Shown one piece after another: positions 1 to 7,977 of a DNA stretch of 38,950 bases. Origin of the DNA: an uncultured Prevotella sp. (GTDB taxonomy: Bacteria > Bacteroidota > Bacteroidia > Bacteroidales > Bacteroidaceae); contig CAMCLD010000019.1 of NCBI GenBank assembly GCA_945875635.1, forward strand, positions 1 to 38,950. The letters are read 5' to 3'. The notes beneath the pieces were generated by a model. The model searched no databases. It was not told the origin of the DNA and saw only the letters and a program-made list of their open reading frames with translations. The position numbers were made by a program, and so were the translations under genes. How positions within the stretch are numbered: the stretch's first letter is position 1; each line of letters starts with the position of its first letter.

Positions 1-155
1 AGATTCTTTTCGCTTCTGTATCATATTAGGCGCGTAGTTGCGGATTTGAGGTTTAAATACACTCTCTGTTAAATAGATATAAAGACTAATCGTTAACTGC
101 CATAAAACTTGTTTGAAAGCACTATAATTATTAATTTTGAACTGACAAAATCTAT

Positions 156-239
156 GTTCACCACTGCGAAACGTACGTTCGCCACTGCGGAACGTACATT
201 CGCCACTGGCGAACGTACGTTCCGCAATGGCGAACATAA
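156..239. repeat. Four tandem 21-bp near-palindromic repeats
   Basis: Four consecutive 21-bp units start at 156, 177, 198 and 219. Each has the form (G/A)TTC-CCACTG-CGAACGTAC with a few substitutions. The units are close to self-complementary: GTTCGCC pairs with GGCGAAC, and ACGTACGT lies at the junctions. The array could therefore fold or bind a dimeric protein. It ends 34 bp before the HU-like gene start. There are no unique spacers, so it is not a CRISPR array. Function is unknown; an operator or a dispersed genomic repeat are both possible. Confidence 0.85.
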
Positions 240-273
240 ACTTAAAGCATAATCTAAACAAAGTGAAACGGCT

Positions 274-930
274 ATGGCAAAGTATTTATTACAGGAGATG
301 AACGATGTCAGGAATACTGGAAAGCGAACGGTATATCCAAAATTGGCGGCAAAACAAACCCTTTCCACCAAAGAGTTCATAGAAGAGCTTTACAAGCATC
401 TGCGTACAGTTGACAGGGGTGTACTGTCGGGAGTAATGTGCGGAATAGCAGACACAATGGCGTGTCTCATGTCAGAAGGCTACAATGTGACTCTCGACGA
501 CATAGGCACATTCTCCATGTCGCTGAAGTTTCTCGACGAGAAACCGACGGAGATTCAGGAGGAAGGCGACCGTATGCTCTACAGGAGTGTGGGAGTGAGG
601 GATGTCAATTTCAAGACTTCACCACAACTGTTGGCTGAGTTGAGAAGGCGAGCGAAGTTTGAGCGCGTAATGTCGGGAGCAAGAACATTGAAAAAAAACC
701 TTTACACACTGGAACAGAGAATAGAGAATGCCCTTGCCATCATAGACAGGAAAGGGTATATAAATCTCCGTGAGTATGCCGAAGTGAACAATCTCTCACG
801 TACCATCGCTTCCAGTGAGCTTGCCCACATATCTTCTGACCCATCCATTCCCATATCATTCCAAGGACGACCGCCACACAAAGTGTGGATAAGAACGTCA
901 AACGACAGTAATACAGCAGGCGAGGAGTAA
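274..930 (+). CDS. HU/IHF-like DNA-binding protein with C-terminal extension
   Basis: A 218-residue protein resembling the long HU-like (HU-HIG type) DNA-binding proteins of Bacteroidetes. Residues about 1-130 fit the HU fold: a KRTVYPKLAAKQTLSTKEFIE start, a helical dimerisation region, and an NVTLDDIGTFSMSLK segment like the 'GFGTF' turn of HU. It then has FKTSPQLLAELRR. Residues about 140-210 form an extra domain (NLREYAEVNNLSRTIASSEL) that looks like a small helix-turn-helix. Family knowledge suggests a nucleoid or chromatin-binding role; the specific target is unknown. The start is the first ATG, 34 bp after a tandem repeat array. It is convergent with rpsA. Confidence 0.75.
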   Translation: MAKYLLQEMNDVRNTGKRTVYPKLAAKQTLSTKEFIEELYKHLRTVDRGVLSGVMCGIADTMACLMSEGYNVTLDDIGTFSMSLKFLDEKPTEIQEEGDRMLYRSVGVRDVNFKTSPQLLAELRRRAKFERVMSGARTLKKNLYTLEQRIENALAIIDRKGYINLREYAEVNNLSRTIASSELAHISSDPSIPISFQGRPPHKVWIRTSNDSNTAGEE

Positions 931-1002
931 CTACAACAATTCTGACAAGCCTTATATCAAATTTGCCAACAGGCGATTATTCGCAAACATATAATCCTAA
1001 AA

Positions 1003-1033
1003 AAGGCTGCCCTCCGATATGGAGAGCAGCCTT
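1003..1033 (-). terminator. Rho-independent terminator of rpsA
   Basis: The arms AAGGCTGC (1003-1010) and GCAGCCTT (1026-1033) pair, extended by CTCC/GGAG with one mismatch around a GATAT loop. On the minus strand the stem is followed at once by a run of six T (complement of 997-1002). It lies 24 bp past the rpsA stop codon and may also stop the convergent HU-like transcript. Confidence 0.85.
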
Positions 1034-1057
1034 AGTTATGCTGTAACGGAAAAGCGA

Positions 1058-2827
1058 TTACTCACCTTTCTCCATCTTTGCCTTGAGGCTTGCGAGTACG
1101 TCTATGTCACCGAGAGAAGTACCTGCTGTAACATTGTTGATAACAGGAGCCTGCTCCTTCTTTGCCTTCTTGCGTGCTGCAGGCTTGGTTTCTTCCTTAA
1201 CCTCCTCGAAAGTACGGCTGTGTGAAAGTATGATACGCTTTGTCTCCTTCACGAACTCAATTACCATGAATGGCAGTTCCTCACCGAGCTGTGCCTGTGA
1301 ACCATCCTCCTTAACGAGATGCTTAGGAGTAGCGAATCCCTCACCGCCTTCGTTGAGAGTGATAACGGCACCCTTGTCCATAAGCTCAGCTATCTTACCT
1401 GTGTGAACAGAGCCTGGAGTATAGAGGGTAGCGTATGTATCCCAAGGATTGTCCTCAAGCTGCTTGTGACCGAGAGAGAGACGACGGTTCTCCTTGTCTA
1501 TCTCAAGAACAACTACATCGATCTCGTCACCCTGGTGAGTGAACTCTGATGGATGCTTAACCTTCTTAGTCCATGAGAGGTCGCTGATGTGGATAAGGCC
1601 ATCAACGCCTTCCTCAAGCTCAACGAAGATTCCGAAGTTGGTGAAGTTGCGAACTTTAGCGGTGTGCTTGCTTCCAACAGGATACTTAACCTCGATTGTC
1701 TCCCATGGGTCTTCCTTGAGCTGCTTGATGCCAAGTGACATCTTGCGTTCGTCACGGTCGAGTGTAAGTACAACAGCCTCTACGTCATCACCAACATGGA
1801 GGAACTCCTGTGCTGAACGTAGATGCTGACTCCATGACATCTCACTTACATGTATGAGACCTTCTACGCCTGGTGCTATCTCTACGAATGCGCCATAGTC
1901 TGCCATAACGACAACCTTTCCCTTTACATGGTCGCCAACCTTGAGTTCTGAATCAAGAGCGTCCCATGGATGTGGAGTGAGCTGCTTGAGACCAAGCGCA
2001 ATGCGCTTCTTCTCATCGTCAAAGTCGAGTATTACGACATTTATCTTATCGTCGAGAGCAACAACCTCGTGTGGATCGCTTACGCGGCCCCATGAAAGGT
2101 CTGTGATATGGATGAGTCCGTCAACACCTCCAAGGTCAACGAATACACCATAGGATGTGATATTCTTGACAACACCCTCGAGTATCTGTCCTTTCTCGAG
2201 CTTGCTGATAATCTCTTTCTTCTGTGCCTCAAGCTCTGCCTCGATGAGAGCCTTGTGAGAAACAACGACATTGCGGAACTCCTGATTGATTTTCACAATC
2301 TTGAACTCCATTGTCTTGCCTACGAAGATGTCGTAGTCGCGGATAGGATGAACATCAATCTGGCTGCCTGGGAGGAATGCCTCGATTCCGAATACGTCAA
2401 CAATCATACCACCCTTGGTGCGGCACTTGATGTAACCCTGGATAACCTCATCATTGTCAAGCGCTGCGTTGACACGCTCCCAGCTCTTGCTAAGACGGGC
2501 TTTCTTGTGTGAAAGAACAAGCTGACCTTTACCATCTTCCTGGCTCTCTACGTAAACCTCAACGATATCACCAGCTTTCAGCTCTGGGTTGTAACGGAAC
2601 TCGGATGCAGGAATAATACCATCGCTCTTGTAACCGATGTTTACAACTACCTCTTTCTTGTCAACGGAAATAACCTTGCCGTCAACAACCTGGTGCTCTG
2701 ACACCTTGTTAAGTGTTTCATCATAGGCCTTCTGAAGGTCCTCTTTGCTTGCGTTTGGTGTACCTCCATTCTCGAATTCTTCCCAATTGAAGTCTGCCAA
2801 TGGCTGTACGTCTTTTAAGTTTGACAT
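1058..2827 (-). CDS. rpsA: 30S ribosomal protein S1
   Basis: A 589-residue protein built of six S1 RNA-binding (OB-fold) repeats, at about residues 45-110, 125-195, 210-283, 296-370, 382-455 and 470-540. The recurring signatures are GVFVDLGGVDGLIHITDLSW, YGAFVEIAPGVEGLIHVSEM and FGIFVELEEGVDGLIHISDL. S1 sits on the small ribosomal subunit and helps recruit mRNAs, which matters in Bacteroidetes where Shine-Dalgarno sequences are weak. The C-terminus is lysine-rich (KPAARKKAKKEQ). The start ATG is preceded by a very A/T-rich leader. It is transcribed alone, with a clear terminator downstream. Confidence 0.97.
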   Translation of the reverse strand: MSNLKDVQPLADFNWEEFENGGTPNASKEDLQKAYDETLNKVSEHQVVDGKVISVDKKEVVVNIGYKSDGIIPASEFRYNPELKAGDIVEVYVESQEDGKGQLVLSHKKARLSKSWERVNAALDNDEVIQGYIKCRTKGGMIVDVFGIEAFLPGSQIDVHPIRDYDIFVGKTMEFKIVKINQEFRNVVVSHKALIEAELEAQKKEIISKLEKGQILEGVVKNITSYGVFVDLGGVDGLIHITDLSWGRVSDPHEVVALDDKINVVILDFDDEKKRIALGLKQLTPHPWDALDSELKVGDHVKGKVVVMADYGAFVEIAPGVEGLIHVSEMSWSQHLRSAQEFLHVGDDVEAVVLTLDRDERKMSLGIKQLKEDPWETIEVKYPVGSKHTAKVRNFTNFGIFVELEEGVDGLIHISDLSWTKKVKHPSEFTHQGDEIDVVVLEIDKENRRLSLGHKQLEDNPWDTYATLYTPGSVHTGKIAELMDKGAVITLNEGGEGFATPKHLVKEDGSQAQLGEELPFMVIEFVKETKRIILSHSRTFEEVKEETKPAARKKAKKEQAPVINNVTAGTSLGDIDVLASLKAKMEKGE

Positions 2828-2904
2828 AAAAAAATTAATAAAAAAAAGAATTAATAAAGTTTGACTTTATATTGCGTCTGGGCACACTTCGCCCAAAGTG
2901 GGTG

Positions 2905-2912
2905 CAAAGTTA
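2905..2912 (-). promoter_or_regulatory. -7 element of the rpsA promoter
   Basis: The minus strand reads TAACTTTG followed by C, matching the Bacteroidetes -7 consensus TAnnTTTG, 78 bp before the rpsA start. No good TTTG -33 box is visible at the expected spacing, so this half-site call is less sure than the complete promoters elsewhere in the window. Confidence 0.55.
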
Positions 2913-2976
2913 ACAATATTTTTGCATTATATATGGCTTCTACTATTCAGCATTGGCACATTTAAGCATAATTAAC

Positions 2977-3930
2977 TCATTTTACCACATTGGCGGGAGT
3001 TCCTGCCATGAAGGCTTCAACATTGTTGGTTGCGATGTCTATGAGTCGTTTGCGAGCCTCAACGGTAGCCCATGCTATATGTGGAGTGATGAAGGCATTG
3101 TCACATCTTAACAGGGGACATTCCGGCGAGGGTGGTTCCTCACTCATTACGTCTGTGCAATAAGCTGCAAGTTTACCAGTTGAAAGGGCTTCGGCAACGG
3201 CATCATCATCTATGAGAGGACCTCTGCCGGTATTTATTATTATGGAATGCGGACGCATCATCGCTATCGTGTCTGCATTTATGACGTGCTTGGTTTCCGG
3301 GGTAAGCGGACAATGTAGTGAGAGGACGTCACTAATGGCAAGCAGTCCTTCAAGAGTCGTCTTCTGTATTCCTTCAGGCAGTGATGCGCTTGGCTTGCTT
3401 GTAACAGCGAAGACATCCATACCGAAATTGCGGGCGATGGTTGCGACTTTCATTCCTATATTGCCAAGTCCTACAATTCCCATTGTCTTTCCCGAGAGTT
3501 CTGTGAGTGGTGTATCCCAGAAACAGAAATCTGACGAGGAACTCCATTTCCCCTCACGACAAAGTCTTGAGTAATGCTCCACCCTATTAGTCACGGCAAG
3601 AAGATGGGCAAACACCATCTGTGCCACGCTGTCTGTGCTGTATGCGGGTATGTTCGTAACTACTATGCCTTTCTCTCTCGCATAGGCTACATCAACTACA
3701 TTGTATCCCGTGGCAAGCACTCCCACATATTTCAGGTCGGGAAGGCTGTCAATCTCTTTCCTTCCTATTACTACTTTGTTCACAAGTATGGCATCGGCAC
3801 CTTTTGCCCTTTTTGCCACATCTTCCGGAAGAGTGCGGTCGTAAACTGTCACTTCCGCTATGTCTTCAAGCCTTTCCCATGACAAATCTCCAGGGTTGGC
3901 TGTATATCCATCTAAAATTACTATCTTCAT
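2977..3930 (-). CDS. D-2-hydroxyacid dehydrogenase (glycerate dehydrogenase/hydroxypyruvate reductase-like)
   Basis: A 317-residue NAD(P)-dependent D-2-hydroxyacid dehydrogenase. The Rossmann signature GIVGLGNIGMKVA lies mid-protein. The active-site arginine is in INTGRGPLIDDD, the glutamate in TDVMSEEPP and the histidine in TPHIAWAT. Length is normal for the family. The reading frame extends upstream to a TTG at 3951, but the ATG at 3930 gives the usual MKIVILDG start and is preferred. Substrate cannot be fixed from sequence; hydroxypyruvate/glyoxylate is most common for this subgroup. It lies 66 bp downstream of rarA on the same strand, with a heptamer repeat in between. Confidence 0.88.
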   Translation of the reverse strand: MKIVILDGYTANPGDLSWERLEDIAEVTVYDRTLPEDVAKRAKGADAILVNKVVIGRKEIDSLPDLKYVGVLATGYNVVDVAYAREKGIVVTNIPAYSTDSVAQMVFAHLLAVTNRVEHYSRLCREGKWSSSSDFCFWDTPLTELSGKTMGIVGLGNIGMKVATIARNFGMDVFAVTSKPSASLPEGIQKTTLEGLLAISDVLSLHCPLTPETKHVINADTIAMMRPHSIIINTGRGPLIDDDAVAEALSTGKLAAYCTDVMSEEPPSPECPLLRCDNAFITPHIAWATVEARKRLIDIATNNVEAFMAGTPANVVK

Positions 3931-3955
3931 ATTTGTCAGCTTTGTCAGCAATTAT

Positions 3956-3997
3956 TGAAAAGTGAAAATTGAATGTTGAGTGTTGAATATTGAATGT
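3956..3997. repeat. Six imperfect tandem heptamers
   Basis: Six consecutive 7-mers read TGAAAAG, TGAAAAT, TGAATGT, TGAGTGT, TGAATAT, TGAATGT. They fill most of the 66-bp gap between the rarA stop codon and the dehydrogenase start, and the last unit overlaps the final base of the rarA stop codon. Such degenerate (TTGAAAA/TTGAATG)n tracts are seen between Bacteroidales genes; no function is known to me. Confidence 0.8.
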
Positions 3998-5259
3998 TAT
4001 TTCTCACCCCAACATGTTTTCATCCATTGTTCAAGACGTTGTTCTGCAGGCGACTGTTGAGGTTTCCAGAATTTGTACCCATTGAGTGCGTCAGGCATAT
4101 ACTGCTGTGGAGTGAAATGCCCGGGATAGTCATGCGGATACTTATATCCATCACTATATCCAAGTTCCTCCATAAGCTGTGTCGGTGCGTTCCTCAGATG
4201 CAATGGTACAGGCATGTTTCCGGTTTTCCTAACTATTTCGAGGGCTTCGTTTATAGCAAGATATGCAGAATTGCTCTTTTGGCTTGTCGCGAGATACACC
4301 ACACATTCTGCAAGCGGAATTCTTCCTTCAGGCCATCCTATTTTCTGTATGACATCAAAAGTGGCATTCGCAAGCAAGAGAGCATTAGGGTTTGCAAGTC
4401 CTATATCCTCGGCAGCACTTATGACAAGTCGCCTTGCAATGAACTTTGGGTCTTCCCCACCCTCTATCATTCGCGCCATCCAATAGAGTGCAGCATCAGG
4501 GTCGCTGCCACGTATGCTCTTTATGAAAGCAGAGATGATGTCATAGTGCATATCACCGTCCTTGTCATAGGCAAGTGGGTTTTGCTGTAGTCTATCCTCC
4601 ACCACTTCATTGGTTATCAACACCTTTTCCGAGTCGTCTGCCTCTACAACCAATTCAAGAATGTTCAGCAGTTTTCTTGCATCTCCACCACTGAAACGCA
4701 TCAGGGCATCAGTTTCTGCAAGCGTTATATTCCGTTTCGACAGCTCCACATCCTTAGCTACGGCTCTGTTGAGCAGTTCCATGAGGTCTTCCTTGTCAAG
4801 AGATTTAAGAACATAAAGCTGGCATCTGGAGAGAAGCGGTCGAATCACTTCAAACGACGGATTTTCCGTTGTAGCTCCAATCAGTGTCACGGTACCTTTC
4901 TCAACAGCTCCGAGGAGAGAGTCCTGCTGAGATTTAGAGAAACGGTGTATCTCGTCGATAAAAAGTATCGGTGAAGCCGATGAGAAGAACTTGTTGCTTT
5001 GTGCCCTTTGTATCACTTCCCTGACATCCTTCACTCCACTTGTCACGGCACTAAGGGTATAGAATGGGGTTTCCAATTTGTGGGCTATTATCTGGGCAAG
5101 TGTTGTCTTGCCTACTCCCGGAGGTCCCCATAGGATGAAAGACGACACACGTCCCGAATCAATCATGCGCCTCAGGATGGCATCCTTCCCAACAAGATGT
5201 TTCTGACCAATATAATCATCCAGTGAGCGCGGCCTCATTCTCTCGGCTAATGGTTCCAT
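3997..5259 (-). CDS. rarA: Replication-associated recombination protein A (AAA+ ATPase)
   Basis: A 420-residue RarA/MgsA family protein, related to clamp-loader ATPases and acting at stalled replication forks. The Walker A motif GPPGVGKTT is at residues 45-53, Walker B ILFIDEIHRF at about 98-107, and sensor 1 in GATTENPSFEV. The C-terminal half has the family's tetramerisation region (PLAYDKDGDMHYDIISAFIKS, EDPKFIARRLVISAAEDIGLA). It has its own promoter at 5292-5322, divergent from the amidase gene. Confidence 0.95.
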   Translation of the reverse strand: MEPLAERMRPRSLDDYIGQKHLVGKDAILRRMIDSGRVSSFILWGPPGVGKTTLAQIIAHKLETPFYTLSAVTSGVKDVREVIQRAQSNKFFSSASPILFIDEIHRFSKSQQDSLLGAVEKGTVTLIGATTENPSFEVIRPLLSRCQLYVLKSLDKEDLMELLNRAVAKDVELSKRNITLAETDALMRFSGGDARKLLNILELVVEADDSEKVLITNEVVEDRLQQNPLAYDKDGDMHYDIISAFIKSIRGSDPDAALYWMARMIEGGEDPKFIARRLVISAAEDIGLANPNALLLANATFDVIQKIGWPEGRIPLAECVVYLATSQKSNSAYLAINEALEIVRKTGNMPVPLHLRNAPTQLMEELGYSDGYKYPHDYPGHFTPQQYMPDALNGYKFWKPQQSPAEQRLEQWMKTCWGEK

Positions 5260-5291
5260 GTTTTCTGCTATTTCGACTTTACTAATTGACG

Positions 5292-5322
5292 CAAAATTAT
5301 AAAAACTATATCACATGACAAA
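5292..5322 (-). promoter_or_regulatory. Promoter of rarA
   Basis: On the minus strand, a TTTG -33 box (complement of 5319-5322) is followed after 19 nt by TAATTTTG (complement of 5292-5299). This is the canonical Bacteroidetes sigma-ABfr promoter. It lies 33 bp before the rarA ATG. Confidence 0.8.
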
Positions 5323-5340
5323 AAAATCTTATTGAAAAAG

Positions 5341-5371
5341 TTGTGAAATAGGAGTAAAGTATATACTTTTG
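5341..5371 (+). promoter_or_regulatory. Promoter of the omega-amidase gene
   Basis: A TTG at 5341-5343 and the -7 element TACTTTTG at 5364-5371 are 20 nt apart. The start codon at 5393 is 22 bp further on. It is back to back with the rarA promoter in a 133-bp intergenic region. Confidence 0.75.
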
Positions 5372-5392
5372 CACCCGACCAAACGAACAGGA

Positions 5393-6148
5393 ATGAGAAT
5401 AACAGCATTACAGGCAAACACGGTATGGGCTTCTCCTGATGACAACATCTCTGAGATTGAGCAACTTATATCCAGAAACATAGGCAGCAGACTATATGTG
5501 CTGCCAGAAATGTGGTCAACGGGATTTGCTACAGTTCCTGCAGGAATAGCCGAAAGGGAGCCTGTTTCCGTAAACTGGATGATTAATGCTGCAAGGAAAT
5601 ACGATGCCGCCATATGCGGAAGCATTGCCATAGAGTATGATGGCAAATTCTACAACAGGCAATATTTCTGCAAGCCGGACGGGACGACGTTTGCCTACGA
5701 CAAGCACCATCTTTTCGAATATGCTGGAGAAGACAGGTTTTACGAAAGAGGAAACGAGAAAGTAGTGGTTGAGCACGAAGGCATCAGATTCCGACTCGTA
5801 ACTTGCTTTGACCTCAGGTTTCCAGAATGGTGCAGATGTCACGGCGACTACGATGTGCTGATATGTGTAGCCAACTGGCCCGAGCAAAGAAATACGGCAT
5901 GGGAGACACTGCTAAGGGCAAGAGCCATTGAGAACGAGTGTCTTGTGGTTGGTGCCAACAGGACAGGCTGCGACGCTTTCTGCAAATACACAGGCAAAAG
6001 TGCCATCATCAACGCTTATGGAGAAACTCTCGCCAAGGCACCAGACAACGAACAGGCTGCCATAACAGCCAACTTCGACATTAAGGCACAGAACGAATAC
6101 AGGAGGAAATTTCCTGTTCTTAACGAATTGGATAAACTGAATCAATAA
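5393..6148 (+). CDS. Nitrilase-family amidohydrolase (omega-amidase, YafV/NIT2-like)
   Basis: A 251-residue carbon-nitrogen hydrolase. The catalytic triad can be read as Glu39 (LPEMWSTGF), Lys104 (YDKHHLFEYAGE) and Cys138 (VTCFDLRFPEW). FEYAGED and ANWPEQRNTAWETLLRARAI are typical of the YafV/omega-amidase branch, which deaminates 2-oxoglutaramate and 2-oxosuccinamate left by glutamine/asparagine transamination. The frame is open back to a TTG at 5369, but that codon lies inside the promoter -7 box; the ATG at 5393 gives the usual MRITALQ start. The next gene follows after 15 bp, suggesting co-transcription. Confidence 0.88.
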   Translation: MRITALQANTVWASPDDNISEIEQLISRNIGSRLYVLPEMWSTGFATVPAGIAEREPVSVNWMINAARKYDAAICGSIAIEYDGKFYNRQYFCKPDGTTFAYDKHHLFEYAGEDRFYERGNEKVVVEHEGIRFRLVTCFDLRFPEWCRCHGDYDVLICVANWPEQRNTAWETLLRARAIENECLVVGANRTGCDAFCKYTGKSAIINAYGETLAKAPDNEQAAITANFDIKAQNEYRRKFPVLNELDKLNQ

Positions 6149-6163
6149 AACAACAAAAGCAAT

Positions 6164-6967
6164 ATGAAGCAGACATCAAAAAAAGTCATGACCCTTAAGA
6201 CCCTTAACAAGAGTAATGTGTGGGATGCACAAGAAAACGACATCTTCAGGATGTGGGAGGACGCAGAGAAAGACACGGATGTCCGAGACAATTCACGCCA
6301 TTACATGGACATCATAAGAAATGCGTTCGATGTTGAGGAAATAAAGATTGACAGGCCTGAGGTAATAAAGAAGTATGAGGATAGAGGCTGCAAGGTGGGA
6401 CAGATAAAATACGCTGACTGCAACACGAAATGGGCTATTAAGAAAAAGCCCATACTACGAGTAACAGACCTGTCGTACGAGAACATCAACCATATCACAG
6501 CAGCAAAGCTCATTGAGGTTCTCGAAAGGAACTTCGGCGGTGGATGGGAGTCTCTGTCACAAAGTATAAGGGATATCATAGAAAGTGGATTCGACATCAG
6601 CACAACCACACTTCCCGCCAACAGGCTAAAGAAGCCAGGTGGCATGTATGAGAAGAAAGTTGCTGACGGATTTGAGGTGCTTGAAATACCCAAAGGACTT
6701 TGGGTAGAAGCTATCTTCGCAAAGGAGAAACCGGAACAGGACAAGCCAAGAAGCGTATTCATGTCGAACGGAGAAGAAGATGATGTTGACACCAACGAGG
6801 AAGACGAGGAGATGGATATAGAGGACACATACTCATCTAATGACGATGATGACGACGATTTTGACGAAGACAAGCTGACAGAGGAGAGCTATAGGACTAC
6901 TTTCGACACAGATCCAGAAGATCTTGAACTTGCAGATGAAGAGGTGTCAGAAGAGGAAATCTATTGA
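6164..6967 (+). CDS. Hypothetical protein with long acidic tail
   Basis: A 267-residue protein that I do not recognise. Residues about 1-195 form a soluble mixed domain with no signal peptide or membrane segment, containing NHITAAKLIEVLERNFGGGW and a lysine-rich stretch WAIKKKPILRV. Residues about 203-267 are extremely acidic, with runs of Asp/Glu (NDDDDDDFDEDK, EEDEEMDIED), and probably disordered. It starts 15 bp after the omega-amidase gene on the same strand, so the two probably share a transcript. No catalytic motif was identified. The acidic tail could mimic nucleic acid or bind basic proteins, but that is a guess. Confidence 0.75.
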   Translation: MKQTSKKVMTLKTLNKSNVWDAQENDIFRMWEDAEKDTDVRDNSRHYMDIIRNAFDVEEIKIDRPEVIKKYEDRGCKVGQIKYADCNTKWAIKKKPILRVTDLSYENINHITAAKLIEVLERNFGGGWESLSQSIRDIIESGFDISTTTLPANRLKKPGGMYEKKVADGFEVLEIPKGLWVEAIFAKEKPEQDKPRSVFMSNGEEDDVDTNEEDEEMDIEDTYSSNDDDDDDFDEDKLTEESYRTTFDTDPEDLELADEEVSEEEIY

Positions 6968-6992
6968 TTAACTTTCGGAAGTAGTAAAAGGA

Positions 6993-7064
6993 AGATAAAG
7001 GGAGATAAAGGGAAGTTTATGAAGTAACTTCCTTAAGTTAACGAGTTGACAAGTCAACAAGTAA
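6993..7064. repeat. Intergenic repeat copy with GTTGAC-N2-GTCAAC palindrome
   Basis: Two direct copies of AGATAAAGGG (6993-7012) are followed by TTCCTTAAGTTAACGAG and the inverted repeat GTTGAC-AA-GTCAAC (7045-7058). The same palindrome and flanks recur at 13159-13172 and 25582-25595, so this is one member of a dispersed family. Confidence 0.7.
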
Positions 7065-7088
7065 CATCCATGAATTCAACAAAAAAGT

Positions 7089-7116
7089 GGGTTGGCAATA
7101 TACATATTGCCAACCC
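7089..7116 (-). terminator. Terminator between convergent genes, mainly for the sigma factor gene
   Basis: A perfect 13-bp inverted repeat: GGGTTGGCAATAT (7089-7101) pairs with ATATTGCCAACCC (7104-7116). On the minus strand the stem is followed by AC and six T (complement of 7081-7088). It lies 53 bp past the sigma gene stop and probably also ends the plus-strand transcript of the acidic protein. Confidence 0.88.
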
Positions 7117-7168
7117 TATATCATTATAGACAAGCATTTGTCAACAGCATATTCATAAGGAATGTATA

Positions 7169-7765
7169 TCATGCAAGTTGTAGGTGTATGCTGTGCTCAC
7201 GCGCCATGCGCCTGAGGTTCATAATGGCATAGCGCATTCTTCCGAGAGCCGTATTAATACTCACACCCGTTGCCTCAGCTATATCTTTGAAACTCAAATC
7301 CTGAAAAAAGCGCATGAACACCACCTCCCTCTGGGTAGGTGGAAGTTTGTCCATCATCTTTTTTACATCGGCAAGTATCTGCGCATTGACAAACTGGCTC
7401 TCTATACAACTGTCAAGATAATCCACCCCTCTTATATTCGAAAGGTCATTATCTTTCGGTGCCTCTACAATACGGTCAAGTCTCTGGTTCCTATACCAGT
7501 CCATAATTATGTTATGGGTGACACGCAACAACCATGCACCAAACTTTCCCGTCGGTACATATTTACCTTCCTGAAGCTTTACAATCACTTTGGCAAAGGT
7601 TTCCTGAAATATATCGTTGGCTGCATCCTGATCTCTTACTACAAATAGTATATATGAGAAAAATTTTGACTGGTTGCGTGCCAATAAGATATCAAAAGCC
7701 TTGTTGCTTCCGTTAACATATTCAGCCACCAGTTCTTCGTCTGTCAGCTCTTCAAGTCTGTTCAT
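7169..7765 (-). CDS. RNA polymerase sigma-70 family (ECF-like) sigma factor
   Basis: A 198-residue two-domain sigma factor. Region 2 spans about residues 20-95 (DQDAANDIFQETFAKVI, GAWLLRVTHNIIMDWYRNQR). Region 4 spans about 135-190 (LPPTQREVVFMRFFQDLSFKDIAEATGVS), including the helix-turn-helix that reads the -35/-33 element. There is no long region 1 or 3, so it is ECF type. No anti-sigma factor or TonB-type partner lies beside it, unlike the usual FecI-FecR pairs of this phylum. It has its own promoter and terminator. The regulon cannot be told from the sequence. Confidence 0.92.
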   Translation of the reverse strand: MNRLEELTDEELVAEYVNGSNKAFDILLARNQSKFFSYILFVVRDQDAANDIFQETFAKVIVKLQEGKYVPTGKFGAWLLRVTHNIIMDWYRNQRLDRIVEAPKDNDLSNIRGVDYLDSCIESQFVNAQILADVKKMMDKLPPTQREVVFMRFFQDLSFKDIAEATGVSINTALGRMRYAIMNLRRMAREHSIHLQLA

Positions 7766-7851
7766 TCCTTAAATGCAATTTTGGTTTAAGTAAATGTTCC
7801 CTCTATAGGCTATAAGTTTAAATGTAAGACAATATTTGTATTATTCGATTG

Positions 7852-7883
7852 CAAAATTATAGTAAAAATAAATTATATGCAAA
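7852..7883 (-). promoter_or_regulatory. Promoter of the sigma factor gene
   Basis: Minus strand: TTTG (complement of 7880-7883), 20 nt, then TAATTTTG and C (complement of 7851-7859). It lies 86 bp before the sigma factor ATG, giving a leader of about 80 nt. It is a housekeeping-type site, so no autoregulatory element is apparent. Confidence 0.78.
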
Positions 7884-7977
7884 TATTTAACACAAAAAAA
7901 GTAAAACGAGTGCTGTTCACACCTAATAGGACACTTGTAATGTGTCTTCGGGTAGCATTCATGACATAGGCATCATA

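Noticed and set aside
156..239. Possible CRISPR array in the 21-bp repeats (also the 22-bp repeats at 25921-25986)
   Set aside because: Units are directly abutting with no unique spacers, and no cas gene is in the window.
93..380. Minus-strand 95-codon frame at the left edge
   Set aside because: It is built from the complement of the 21-bp repeats and the HU-like gene start; the repeated VRSPVANVRSAVANVR comes only from the repeats.
3931..3951. Upstream TTG start for the dehydrogenase
   Set aside because: The extra seven residues are not part of the family's N-terminus and the internal ATG gives the expected MKIVILDG.
6301..6873. Minus-strand open frame rich in serine
   Set aside because: It is the complement of the Asp/Glu codons of the acidic protein at 6164-6967, which explains the poly-Ser composition.
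7928..7948. Short hairpin GACAC-N7-GTGTC after the lipoprotein gene as a terminator
   Set aside because: The stem is only 5-7 bp and the nearest T-rich run on the minus strand is about 30 nt further on, too far for a standard terminator.
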